Under the pieces are notes generated by a model. That model was given only the letters and a program-made list of their open reading frames with translations. It did no database searches and had not been told where the DNA came from. Of a stretch of 10,712 nucleotides of DNA, positions 1-7,690 are shown piece after piece; the stretch's first letter is position 1; each line of letters begins with the position of its first letter. The translations under genes were made by a program, and so were the position numbers. This DNA comes from CAZNLL01 sp964573885 (GTDB taxonomy: Bacteria > Desulfobacterota > DSM-4660 > Desulfatiglandales > Desulfatiglandaceae), in NCBI GenBank assembly GCA_964573885.1, contig CAZNLL010000125.1:1-10712 (forward strand), written 5' to 3'.

Positions 1-154
1 GCCTCACTCGGCGCTCCTCCCGCACACAACAGGGGGATCTGCGATGCGGCGCCTTGCATCTAACACCTTGCTGGTGCCCAGGGAACGCCCAGAATCATTT
101 ATTATCATTGTCTATGGAGAATTATGACGGTGGATTTTCGTGGATTGGGGCGGC

Positions 155-183
155 TTGACACCCCCCTCTTGGTCGCCTAACAT
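155..183 (+). promoter_or_regulatory. Sigma70-like promoter of the aminotransferase-glcDEF operon
   Basis: A perfect -35 box TTGACA (155-160) is followed after 17 bases by TAACAT (178-183), which matches four of six bases of the -10 consensus. Transcription would start near 190, giving a leader of about 60 bases before the ATG at 250. An AT-rich stretch at 93-127 could act as an UP element. No other promoter of this quality was seen between the five + strand genes, so this probably serves the whole operon. In bases 1-154 I found no convincing gene; short open frames run in from the left edge but show no recognisable protein. Confidence 0.6.
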
Positions 184-200
184 GATGTTTTTCCATGAGC

Positions 201-223
201 CCTGTCTTTGAGGGAATGACAGG
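201..223 (+). promoter_or_regulatory. Leader inverted repeat before the first operon gene
   Basis: CCTGTC (201-206) and GACAGG (218-223) are perfect 6-bp arms with an 11-base loop. They lie in the predicted 5' leader, just upstream of the Shine-Dalgarno sequence AAGGAGGT (238-245). This could be a leader hairpin or a protein-binding site. There is no T-run, so it is not an intrinsic terminator. Chance occurrence is quite possible. Confidence 0.25.
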
Positions 224-249
224 AACCGACAGATAACAAGGAGGTCACC

Positions 250-1437
250 ATGGGTTTGGATGCGGGAGCTTTCAGGGATGTCGATCCAGGGGAGAGGGTC
301 CTTATGGGTCCGGGTCCGAGTGATGTGCCGGCACGGGTGCTTCAGGCCATGTCGGCGCCTTGTATCGGCCATTTAGATCCCACCTTTCTCTCCATTATGG
401 ATGAAACCCAGCAGTTGCTTCGATTTCTTTTCAAGACCGAGAATGCCCTGACCATTCCCGTCTCAGGGACAGGCAGCGCAGGCATGGAGACCTGTTTTGT
501 CAACCTGGTGGAACCGGGTGACCAAGTGGTGGTGTGCGTCAACGGGGTGTTCGGCACCCGTATGTGCGATATTGTGAACCGGCTGGGGGCCAAGCTCATC
601 AGGGTGGACGGCGAATGGGGCCGGGCCATGGATCCGGGGGATGTAAAAAAGGCCCTGCAGGGTAAGGCCCCCAAGCTCCTTGCCGTGGTCCACGGGGAAA
701 CCTCCACCGGTGTGAAACAGCCCCTGGAAGAGATCGCCGCCATGGCCAGTGAGGCGGGGGCCCTCCTTCTGGTGGATATGGTCACCTCCCTGGGAGGGAT
801 AGAGGTGGGCCTGGATGCATTGGGGGTGGACGCGGCATACAGCGGGACCCAGAAGTGCCTGTCCTGCCCGCCGGGCCTTTCCCCCGTCTCTTTGAGCGCC
901 AAGGCCATGGAGGCCCTTGAAAGACGGTCGGGACCGGTTCCCAGCTGGTACCTGGATATGAGCATGGTGGGAAGCTACTGGGGGGCCGAAAGGAAATACC
1001 ATCACACCGCCCCCATCAACATGATTTATGCCCTGAGGGAGGCCCTGCGCCTCATCGCCGAGGAGGGACTTGAGGCCCGGTTTGAAAGACATGCCTTGAA
1101 CCACCGGGCCCTGGTGGCGGGGGTGGAGGCCATGGGCCTGAGCATGCTCGTTCCTTCAGAGGAGCGTCTGCCCATGTTGAATGCCGTGAACATCCCTCAA
1201 GGGGCCGACGATCTCAAGGTCCGGTCCACCCTCTTAAAGGACTACGGCATCGAGATTGGGGGCGGGCTGGGAGAATTCGCAGGCAAGGTCTGGCGGGTGG
1301 GACTCATGGGCCATTCTTCCCGCAGAAAGAACGTGTATCTCTTCCTGTCGGCCCTTGAGTCGGTGCTCAGGGCCCAGGGTGTGGCCGTGAATGGAGGGGC
1401 CCTGGAGGCGGCCGCCGCCGTGTATGGCGAGGCCTGA
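250..1437 (+). CDS. Class V PLP aminotransferase, alanine/serine-glyoxylate type
   Basis: A 395-residue cytosolic fold-type I PLP enzyme, normal length for the alanine-glyoxylate/serine-glyoxylate/aspartate aminotransferase family. The N-terminal LMGPGPSDVP (18-27) and GHLDP (40-44) are the typical opening. Asp176 in LLVDMVTS should hold the PLP pyridine nitrogen. Lys202 in SGTQKCLSCPPG is the Schiff-base lysine. Arg349 in WRVGLMGHSS is the likely substrate-carboxylate binder. The ATG has an ideal AAGGAGGT site 4 bases upstream. It is first in an operon with glycolate-oxidase-type subunits, so the likely reaction is glyoxylate plus an amino donor (alanine or serine) to glycine. The donor cannot be told from sequence. 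A phosphonate (2-aminoethylphosphonate) or (S)-ureidoglycine-type transaminase is a less likely alternative because no such pathway genes are nearby. Confidence 0.88.
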   Translation: MGLDAGAFRDVDPGERVLMGPGPSDVPARVLQAMSAPCIGHLDPTFLSIMDETQQLLRFLFKTENALTIPVSGTGSAGMETCFVNLVEPGDQVVVCVNGVFGTRMCDIVNRLGAKLIRVDGEWGRAMDPGDVKKALQGKAPKLLAVVHGETSTGVKQPLEEIAAMASEAGALLLVDMVTSLGGIEVGLDALGVDAAYSGTQKCLSCPPGLSPVSLSAKAMEALERRSGPVPSWYLDMSMVGSYWGAERKYHHTAPINMIYALREALRLIAEEGLEARFERHALNHRALVAGVEAMGLSMLVPSEERLPMLNAVNIPQGADDLKVRSTLLKDYGIEIGGGLGEFAGKVWRVGLMGHSSRRKNVYLFLSALESVLRAQGVAVNGGALEAAAAVYGEA

Positions 1438-1446
1438 GCCGCCAAG

Positions 1447-1475
1447 GACCGGAAGGGCTTCATCCCTAAGCGGTC
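1447..1475 (+). other. Intergenic hairpin between aminotransferase and glcD
   Basis: GACCG (1447-1451) pairs with CGGTC (1471-1475), and inside it AGGG (1454-1457) pairs with CCCT (1464-1467) around a CTTCAT loop. It fills most of the 54-base gap before the glcD ribosome-binding site (GGAGAGG, 1482-1488). It has no T-run and so is not a terminator. It might stabilise or process the operon mRNA, which is only an inference. Confidence 0.25.
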
Positions 1476-1491
1476 ATGAACGGAGAGGTCC

Positions 1492-2865
1492 ATGGACCGA
1501 GAACAACTCATTGCGCGGTTTCAAGCCATTGTGGGGGAGCCCTTTGTCCTCTCCTCAGAGATGGATCTGACCCTTTACGGGTACGACGCCTCTCAGGTGA
1601 AGAGCAAGGCGGACGTGGTGGTCCTCCCCGGGTGTACGGAAGAGGTCTCAAAGGTGGTGGCCCTGGCCCATGAAGAAGGGATTCCGGTGATCGCCCGGGG
1701 TTCCGGGACCAACCTGAGCGGCGGTACGGTCCCGGTTCAGGGAGGCGTGGTGGTCCATCTCTCCCGCATGAACAGGGTCCTGGAGGTGGATGTCCCCAAC
1801 CTTACCGTGACGGTGGAGCCGGGGGTGATCACCCTCGACCTCCAGGAACGTCTGCTGAAGCAAGGCCTTGTTTATGCCCCGGACCCTGCAAGCCAGAAGG
1901 TCTCCACCCTGGGGGGCAATGTGGCGGAAAATTCAGGGGGGCCCCACTGTCTCAAATACGGGGTCACCACCAACCACGTCCTGGGGGTGGAGGTGGTCCT
2001 TTATGACGGGACGGTCCTGTGGACGGGTGGGAAATGCCTGGATAAAACAGGGTATGATCTGACCGGGATCATGGTGGGGAGCGAGGGGACCCTGGGAATC
2101 GTCACCAAGATGATTCTAAGGCTGCTTCGTGCCCCTGAGGCGGTCAAGACCTTCCTGGCCATATACGATACCATCGAGGATGCGGGGAACACGGTCTCCG
2201 CCATTATTGCCGAGGGCATTGTCCCAGCCACCCTGGAAATGATGGACCATGTGGTGATGAAGGCCGTGGAAGAATCCGTTCATGCCGGCTACCCCCTGGA
2301 TGCGGCGGCGGTGCTCATTATTGAACTGGACGGAATCGCCGACGGAATGGACCGTCTGGGCGAGAAGATTTTGGAGATCTGCAAGGCCCACCAGGTGAGA
2401 GAGGTGCAGGTGGCCAAGGACGATGCGGAGCGGGCCAGGCTCTGGGCCGGGAGAAAGGGGGCCTTTGGGGCGGTCACCCGCCTGAGGCCCAGTTACATGG
2501 TGTGCGACGGGACGGTCCCTCGGACCCGATTGCCCGAGGTCCTGGGACGGGTCCTGGAAACGGGCAAGAAATATGGGCTGATCATAGGCAATGTGTTCCA
2601 CGCCGGGGACGGCAATCTCCATCCCCTCATCCTCTTTGACGACAGGGATGAGGAGGAATTCGAGCGGGTCCAGAAAGCCTCCAGTGAGATCTTAAAGATA
2701 TGCGCCGACGCAGGCGGGACCATTAGCGGAGAACACGGCATCGGCCTGGAAAAGCTCAAGGAGATGTCCTTTATCTTTTCCGAGGCGGACCTAAGGGCCA
2801 TGAAGCAGGTCAAAGCGGCCTTTGATCCCCGGTGCATCCTAAACCCGGGCAAGGTGGTGCCTTAG
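1492..2865 (+). CDS. glcD: GlcD-like FAD-linked oxidase subunit (glycolate / D-2-hydroxyacid dehydrogenase)
   Basis: A 457-residue VAO-family flavoprotein, the usual GlcD length. The FAD-binding PCMH domain covers about residues 35-215, with VIARGSGTNLSGG (66-78), STLGGNVAENSGG (138-150) and VGSEGTLGI (195-203) contacting FAD. The C-terminal FAD-oxidase cap follows, with HAGDGNLHP (370-378) and GEHGIG (413-418). His370, His377 and Glu414 are the expected metal ligands, and His415 is the expected catalytic base of this family. The chain ends in the family's NPGK motif. It should oxidise glycolate or a similar 2-hydroxyacid and pass electrons to the Fe-S subunit encoded by the fourth gene of the operon. 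No signal peptide or membrane segment is seen, so it is cytoplasmic. D-lactate is an alternative substrate; the upstream aminotransferase favours glycolate. Confidence 0.88.
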   Translation: MDREQLIARFQAIVGEPFVLSSEMDLTLYGYDASQVKSKADVVVLPGCTEEVSKVVALAHEEGIPVIARGSGTNLSGGTVPVQGGVVVHLSRMNRVLEVDVPNLTVTVEPGVITLDLQERLLKQGLVYAPDPASQKVSTLGGNVAENSGGPHCLKYGVTTNHVLGVEVVLYDGTVLWTGGKCLDKTGYDLTGIMVGSEGTLGIVTKMILRLLRAPEAVKTFLAIYDTIEDAGNTVSAIIAEGIVPATLEMMDHVVMKAVEESVHAGYPLDAAAVLIIELDGIADGMDRLGEKILEICKAHQVREVQVAKDDAERARLWAGRKGAFGAVTRLRPSYMVCDGTVPRTRLPEVLGRVLETGKKYGLIIGNVFHAGDGNLHPLILFDDRDEEEFERVQKASSEILKICADAGGTISGEHGIGLEKLKEMSFIFSEADLRAMKQVKAAFDPRCILNPGKVVP

Positions 2866-2898
2866 GGCCTTAAGTTACATACAGGCAGGAGTAGACAG

Positions 2899-4338
2899 GT
2901 GACAGGGAATGCCGGGCTAATCCAGCACATGGTGGGCTCAGAATATGTGAATGAGGACGCAGAGACCCTCTCTCTTTACGCCGTGGACGGCATGACGCCC
3001 AGCATGGTGGTCTTCCCCGGAACCACGCAGGATGTCGCCCGGGTCGTTCAGTGGGCGGCCGGGGAGGGCATGGCCGTCATGCCCTGGGGGAGCGGATCCA
3101 AGGGCTCCTTGGGCCATGTCCCGGAGCGCCTGGACATGGTGATCTCTATGAGCCGGCTCAACAGGATCATAGATGTGGATACGGCCAATCTCACGGTCAC
3201 CGTTGAGGCGGGCGTGAGGTTCAGGGATGTCCAGGCCGGTCTCGCCGGGCAGGAGAACCGGTGCTACCTCCCCTTTTTGGAGGGGGGGCGGATGGCCGGC
3301 CAGCCTAAATGTTCTGAACGGGATCACAAAGGCTGTTTTGTCCCCATGTCTCCTCCATACACGGACTCGGCCACCTTCGGGGGGATCCTGGCCGCCAATT
3401 CCACCGGCCCCACGCGGCTTCTTTATGGCAGCCCCAGAGACCTGCTCCTGGGCATCCGCTATGTAACCCCGGCCGGGGATATTGTGGGCGTGGGCGGGAA
3501 GACCGTCAAGAACGTGTCCGGATATGATATGTGTAAGCTCATGATCGGGTCTCTGGGCACCCTTGGCGTCCTGTGCGAGCTCACCCTCCGGCTCCTTCCC
3601 TTGCCCGAAAGCATGGAAACCTGCCTGGCCACCTTTAAAGACAGGGCCCAGGCCTGTGGTCTTGTGAAAGGCATCCTGGGATCCTGTCTCCTCCCTGCGG
3701 CCGTGGAGATTTTAAACCCCCAGGCCTGCCAATACCTGTCGGTCCCCGGTGCCGATACCATGGAGGAGGGGGAATATTCAGTGGCCGTGGCCCTTGAAGG
3801 GATTGAGGAGTCTGTGGTGCGCATGTCCCGGGATCTCCACGGCCTGGCCTTGAAATCGGGGGGCCGGGACTGGACCTATCTGGAGGAGGAGCAGGATCGG
3901 CGCTTGTGGCAGGATTACAGTAACCTTCCCTCCCGGCTGCACGGGGCCTATCCGGACCTCCTCTCCCTCAAGCTCCAGTATCCCCTCTCCCATGTAGAAG
4001 AGATCCTGGAGGGGGCGGAAGGACTGGCCCGGAAGAACCAACTCACCCAGGTCCTGCGGTCTCATGGAGGGAGCGGGGTGACCCTGATCCATCTCCTCCT
4101 GGACCCGGATCAAAGGGAGGAGGCCCGGGACCGGATTTGTGCAGGGGTGAATGAACTCCTGGAAAGGTGCCTGAGCCTCGGCGGAAACCTGGTGGTGGAA
4201 AGTGCCGGGCGTTCCTTAAAGGACCGGCTGCCAGTTTGGGGACGTGTGAAAGAAGACTTTCAGGTCATGAAGAGGATCAAAGAGGCCATGGACCCCAAGA
4301 GACTTTTTTCGCCCGGCCGATTTGTGGGAGGGATCTAG
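2899..4338 (+). CDS. glcE: Second FAD-binding oxidase subunit, GlcE-like but full GlcD length
   Basis: This 479-residue protein starts at GTG, chosen because AGGAG (2887-2891) lies 7 bases upstream. It begins 33 bases after glcD. FAD motifs are intact: PWGSGSKGSLG (62-72), FGGILAANSTG (160-170) and GSLGTLGV (217-224). E. coli GlcE is only about 350 residues, whereas this chain keeps a whole C-terminal cap. However, the region matching GlcD's GEHGIG reads VVESAG (432-437): the glutamate is kept (Glu434) but the catalytic histidine is replaced by Ser435. The HAGDGNLH segment has become HGGSGVTLIH (389-398). A segment at about 124-152 between the two FAD motifs carries Cys138 and Cys146 and is absent from the glcD product. 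It is probably the non-catalytic or electron-transfer flavin partner of the neighbouring GlcD subunit. Calling it GlcE is by position and partial similarity. Confidence 0.78.
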   Translation: MTGNAGLIQHMVGSEYVNEDAETLSLYAVDGMTPSMVVFPGTTQDVARVVQWAAGEGMAVMPWGSGSKGSLGHVPERLDMVISMSRLNRIIDVDTANLTVTVEAGVRFRDVQAGLAGQENRCYLPFLEGGRMAGQPKCSERDHKGCFVPMSPPYTDSATFGGILAANSTGPTRLLYGSPRDLLLGIRYVTPAGDIVGVGGKTVKNVSGYDMCKLMIGSLGTLGVLCELTLRLLPLPESMETCLATFKDRAQACGLVKGILGSCLLPAAVEILNPQACQYLSVPGADTMEEGEYSVAVALEGIEESVVRMSRDLHGLALKSGGRDWTYLEEEQDRRLWQDYSNLPSRLHGAYPDLLSLKLQYPLSHVEEILEGAEGLARKNQLTQVLRSHGGSGVTLIHLLLDPDQREEARDRICAGVNELLERCLSLGGNLVVESAGRSLKDRLPVWGRVKEDFQVMKRIKEAMDPKRLFSPGRFVGGI

Positions 4339-4358
4339 AAGGAAACACGGTTGCCCCT

Positions 4359-5507
4359 ATGAACATTATCCAATTGCGAAAACTCTCCTATGACGAGGTG
4401 GCCAAGTGCAACCGGTGCGGGTTCTGTTTGCCCAGTTGCCCCATCTATAACATCCAAAGGGTGGAGTCGGCCTCTCCCCGGGGGCGCAACGCCATAACCC
4501 GGGCCGTTATCGAAGGCCGGCTGGCATGGAGCCCTGAGATTGAGAAGACCATTTTCAGTTGCCTGGGCTGTGGTGCGTGCACGGTGGCCTGCTTTCCCTC
4601 TGTGGAGACCAAAAAGGTGGTCTTCCAGGACCGGGCCTGTCTGGTGGGGGAGGGGTTGTACCCCGGGATCGCCGATCGGCTGGCAGGCTCCGTGGAGAAG
4701 AACCACAATATCTCAGACGAGGACAACGAAGAGCGCGGAGATTGGCGGGAATTGCTCAAGGACCTGCCCGGGGACGCCTTTGAAAAAGACCATGCCGAGG
4801 TGATCTATTTCGTGGGATGCGTCGCCTCCTTTTTCCCCATGGCCCAGAAGATCCCGGCAAGTATGGCCCAAATCCTGGAGAGGGCCGGGGTGGATTTCAC
4901 CATCCTGGGCGGCGAGGAGTGGTGCTGCGGGTATCCCTTGGTCGGTGCGGGCATGCCGGACAGGGCTGAGGCCCTCATGGAGCACAACCTGGAAAAGGTG
5001 AGACAAACAGGGGCCGAAAAGGTGGTCTTCACGTGCCCGTCCTGCTATCATACCTGGAAGACCCTTTACCGTCCTGATGTCCAGGTGCTGTCTTCCGCTG
5101 AACTTCTGGCCCAGCTGATGGCAGAGAAACTGCTCCCCCTCAAAGAACTGAATGCCACGGTCACGTACCATGACCCCTGCGACCTGGGAAGAAACACCGG
5201 GGTATTTGAGGCCCCGAGACAGGTGATCAAGGCCATCCCCGGGATACGCTTTCAAGAACTACCCAACAACAGGCAGCTGTCCCTGTGCTGTGGCGGGGGA
5301 GGGAACCTGGAAATGGTGGATCCGGAGCTCTCCGGACAGGTGGCCCAGATGAAATTGGATGAGATCCAGGGGACGGGTGCGGACATGGTGGTGTCTTCTT
5401 GCCAGCAATGCCTGAGAACCATCGCCACCAGGGCGCGGCGCCAGAATATGGATTTGGTGGTCAAGGACCTGACCGAACTGGTGGTGGAGGCCATGGCCTT
5501 GGAGTAG
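4359..5507 (+). CDS. glcF: GlcF/HdrD-like iron-sulfur subunit with two 4Fe-4S sites and two CCG domains
   Basis: A 382-residue electron-transfer subunit. Two ferredoxin motifs are complete: CNRCGFCLPSCP (Cys17, 20, 23, 27) and CLGCGACTVACFP (Cys68, 71, 74, 78). Two CCG domains follow. The first has Cys154, WCCGYP (Cys189-190) and CPSC (226-229). The second has HDPC (Cys274), CCGGGG (310-315) and SCQQC (347-351). This layout is shared by GlcF, LldE/LutA relatives and heterodisulfide-reductase HdrD. It should carry electrons from the two flavin subunits to a quinone, menaquinone or a soluble acceptor. No membrane helices are present. The frame is open back to 4167, but that extension lies inside the previous gene; the ATG at 4359, 20 bases after that gene's stop, starts exactly where family proteins begin. 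AAGGA (4339-4343) is 15 bases upstream, a long spacing. Confidence 0.88.
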   Translation: MNIIQLRKLSYDEVAKCNRCGFCLPSCPIYNIQRVESASPRGRNAITRAVIEGRLAWSPEIEKTIFSCLGCGACTVACFPSVETKKVVFQDRACLVGEGLYPGIADRLAGSVEKNHNISDEDNEERGDWRELLKDLPGDAFEKDHAEVIYFVGCVASFFPMAQKIPASMAQILERAGVDFTILGGEEWCCGYPLVGAGMPDRAEALMEHNLEKVRQTGAEKVVFTCPSCYHTWKTLYRPDVQVLSSAELLAQLMAEKLLPLKELNATVTYHDPCDLGRNTGVFEAPRQVIKAIPGIRFQELPNNRQLSLCCGGGGNLEMVDPELSGQVAQMKLDEIQGTGADMVVSSCQQCLRTIATRARRQNMDLVVKDLTELVVEAMALE

Positions 5508-5577
5508 GACCCATTTTTGTCGGAGTCCGCACAATAGGCCGGTTGGTTCATTAACCCAAAGCAAAGGGAGGGAGAAA

Positions 5578-7230
5578 ATGCTGAGGCCCGGGAAAAGCTA
5601 TGATGCGGTGCGCAAGGGATTCCGCTGGGAGATACCTGAATATTACAACATCGGTGTGGACATCTGTGACAAGTGGGCCCACCAGAGGTATCGCCTGGCC
5701 TTGATCTATGAGGGCGGGGAGGGACAGGGCCGCCACTATACCTTTTGGGATCTGAAGCGGTTGTCCAATCGGTTGGCCAATGGATTGGAGGCCCATGGTA
5801 TCAGCCAGGGGGACCGGGTGGGGATCCTCCTTCCCCAGTGCCCTGAAACCGCCCTGTCTCATATCGCCGTCTACAAGATCGGGGGCATCGCCATCCCCCT
5901 TTTCACCCTTTTTGGGACGGATGCCCTGGAGTACCGACTCTCCAACAGCGGGGCCAGGGGTATTGTCACGGACGGGGACAATCTCCACAAGGTCCTGGAG
6001 ATCTGGGAGCGGCTTCCTGATCTCCAGGTGGTGATTGTCACCCGGGGCGAGGCCCCGGACAAGGTCCTGGATTTTTGGCCATTGGTCGACAAGGGGTCCC
6101 CCCGGTTCGAGCCCATTAAGTCCAGGGCGAATGACCCGGCCCTCATCGTCTACACCTCAGGCACCACAGGCCCCCCAAAAGGGGCGCTCCATGCCCACCG
6201 CACCCTCCTGGGACATCTGCCGGGGGTGGAATTTCCCCACAATTTTTTCCCCAAAGAGGATGACCTCTTTTGGACCCCTGCCGACTGGGCATGGATCGGC
6301 GGCCTCATTGATGTGCTCTTCCCCAGCTGGCACCACGGTATTCCCGTGGTGGCGTACCGGGCCAAAAAATTTGATCCGGAAGAGGCCTTCTATCTCCTGG
6401 CAAAGTACGGCATCCGCAATTCCTTTATGCCTCCCACGGCGCTCAAGATGATGCGCCAGGTCCGTGACCCCCGAAGCCGTCATGACTATGCCATGCGCTC
6501 CATCGCAAGCGGCGGGGAGACCCTGGGCGAGGAGCTCCTGGACTGGGGCAGAGAGGTGATGGGCCTGACCATTAACGAGTTCTACGGCCAGACGGAAGTC
6601 AACGTGGTGGTGGGCTGCTGTGCCGAGATCATGGAAACCAGACCCGGATCCATGGGACGGGCCGTTCCCGGGCACAGGGTGGAGGTGGTGGATGGATCAG
6701 GAACCGTGCTTCCCCCCGGCACGGTGGGAGAGGTGGCCATACAACGGCCCGATCCGGTGATGTTTCTGGAGTACTGGAGAAATCCTGAAGCCACCGAGGA
6801 GAAATACATCCAGGACTGGTGCCTCACCGGCGACCTGGCCAAAAAGGATGAAGACGGCTATTTGTGGTTTGTGGGCCGTAAGGACGATCTGATCACCAGT
6901 GCGGGATACCGCATCGGGCCCGCGGAGATTGAGGACTGTCTCATGAAACACCCCTCTGTCTCCATGGTGGCCGTGGTGGGGAGCCCGGACGACTTCCGGA
7001 CAGAGGTGGTCAAGGCCTTTATTGTTCCCAAACCCGGTGTGACCCCGGACAAGGCCCTGGAGGAGGATATCAAGGGTTTTGTCAAGCATCGCCTGGCCGC
7101 CCACGAATATCCCCGGGAAATCGAATTCATGGCGGAACTGCCCATGACCGCCACGGGCAAGATCATGCGAAAGGACCTGAAGAAACTGGAAATAGAGCGG
7201 AAGGGAAAGGCCGCCGGCCAAAGCGCATGA
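5578..7230 (+). CDS. AMP-forming acyl-CoA synthetase, medium-chain (ACSM)-like
   Basis: A 550-residue ANL-superfamily ligase that adenylates a carboxylic acid and transfers it to CoA. Visible motifs are the P-loop YTSGTTGPPKG (192-202), YGQTE (336-340), TGDL (417-420), the hinge/A8 region from GRKDDLITSAGYR (433-445) and the A10 lysine Lys528 in TATGKIMRK. FWTPADWAWIGGL (231-243) resembles medium-chain acyl-CoA synthetases rather than acetyl-CoA synthetase. GGGAGGG just before the ATG is a strong ribosome-binding site. It lies 70 bases after glcF on the same strand with no terminator between, so it is probably the last gene of the operon. Substrate is unknown: a short- or medium-chain fatty acid, an aromatic acid, or a 2-hydroxyacid are all open. 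The location suggests co-regulation with 2-hydroxyacid oxidation but does not prove a shared pathway. Confidence 0.87.
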   Translation: MLRPGKSYDAVRKGFRWEIPEYYNIGVDICDKWAHQRYRLALIYEGGEGQGRHYTFWDLKRLSNRLANGLEAHGISQGDRVGILLPQCPETALSHIAVYKIGGIAIPLFTLFGTDALEYRLSNSGARGIVTDGDNLHKVLEIWERLPDLQVVIVTRGEAPDKVLDFWPLVDKGSPRFEPIKSRANDPALIVYTSGTTGPPKGALHAHRTLLGHLPGVEFPHNFFPKEDDLFWTPADWAWIGGLIDVLFPSWHHGIPVVAYRAKKFDPEEAFYLLAKYGIRNSFMPPTALKMMRQVRDPRSRHDYAMRSIASGGETLGEELLDWGREVMGLTINEFYGQTEVNVVVGCCAEIMETRPGSMGRAVPGHRVEVVDGSGTVLPPGTVGEVAIQRPDPVMFLEYWRNPEATEEKYIQDWCLTGDLAKKDEDGYLWFVGRKDDLITSAGYRIGPAEIEDCLMKHPSVSMVAVVGSPDDFRTEVVKAFIVPKPGVTPDKALEEDIKGFVKHRLAAHEYPREIEFMAELPMTATGKIMRKDLKKLEIERKGKAAGQSA

Positions 7231-7245
7231 TCCGGCCCCTTTCCC
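7203..7245. terminator. Strong hairpin at the convergent gene junction
   Basis: GGGAAAGG (7203-7210) pairs perfectly with CCTTTCCC (7238-7245), and GCCGG (7213-7217) pairs with CCGGC (7232-7236) inside it. The synthetase stop codon (7228-7230) sits in the loop. The only homopolymer nearby is an A8 run (7255-7262), which gives no U-tract after the stem on either strand in the right order. It is therefore not a textbook intrinsic terminator, but may act as a 3' mRNA barrier between the convergent operons. Confidence 0.35.
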
Positions 7246-7269
7246 CTCCGCCTTAAAAAAAATGGAGGG

Positions 7270-7686
7270 CTACTTGGGCTCAAAGGCCAGGTAGGTCTTT
7301 GGAATGCCTTCCTCGTCCCGGTGGAGATATTTGACTTTCAAGGGCATTCCCACCTGGATGGTCTCGGGCTTGAGGGTATCCACACCCTCGATGCGGGCGT
7401 CCACCCTGGCCCCTTCTTCCAAGTCAACCACCCCGGAACAATAAGGGTTCTTGCGGTTGAATCCCTCTGCGATCATAAAGGGGGGACCCACCGAGATACA
7501 GGTGAAGGCGCCCAGTTTGCCTTCCCCTTTGAGTTCCACCCACTCCATGTCCGAAGAATAACAATGGATGCAAATGGGCCGTGGCGGCACAAAGAGGGCG
7601 TTGCAGGCCTTGCACCGGGAGCCCATGAGTTTTTCTTCGTTTAAGAACTGTTCGTACGAGATGTCGCTAAACGGCCTTTGTTCCAT
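7270..7686 (-). CDS. DUF35 Zn-ribbon / OB-fold acyl-CoA-binding partner of thiolase
   Basis: A 138-residue protein with a short N-terminal helix (SYEQFLNEEKL, 10-20) and a four-cysteine zinc ribbon (Cys25, Cys28, Cys39, Cys42). A C-terminal OB-fold of about residues 53-135 follows. This is the standard DUF35/OB-fold nucleic-acid-binding-like family, whose members actually assist thiolases and related enzymes by binding CoA substrates. The ATG at 7686 is chosen over a longer open frame reaching 7824, because AGGAG (7699-7695) stands 8 bases upstream and family members begin here; the extension lies inside the thiolase gene. It starts 4 bases after the thiolase stop, and its ribosome-binding site overlaps the thiolase 3' end, so translation is probably coupled. 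BbsA of anaerobic toluene degradation is a known homologous arrangement. The acyl-CoA handled here is unknown. Confidence 0.85.
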   Translation of the reverse strand: MEQRPFSDISYEQFLNEEKLMGSRCKACNALFVPPRPICIHCYSSDMEWVELKGEGKLGAFTCISVGPPFMIAEGFNRKNPYCSGVVDLEEGARVDARIEGVDTLKPETIQVGMPLKVKYLHRDEEGIPKTYLAFEPK

Positions 7687-7690
7687 GGCG

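Noticed and set aside
43..60. GATGC/GCATC inverted repeat near the left edge
   Set aside because: Only 5 bp arms with an 8-base loop and no supporting context.
342..1104. Long - strand open frames antisense to the aminotransferase
   Set aside because: Typical shadows of a GC-rich gene; the + strand product has a complete, conserved enzyme with ideal ribosome-binding site.
4167..4358. N-terminal extension of the Fe-S subunit frame by 64 codons
   Set aside because: It lies entirely inside the previous flavin-subunit gene, gives a low-complexity Arg/Gly/Pro-rich peptide, and family proteins start at the ATG at 4359.
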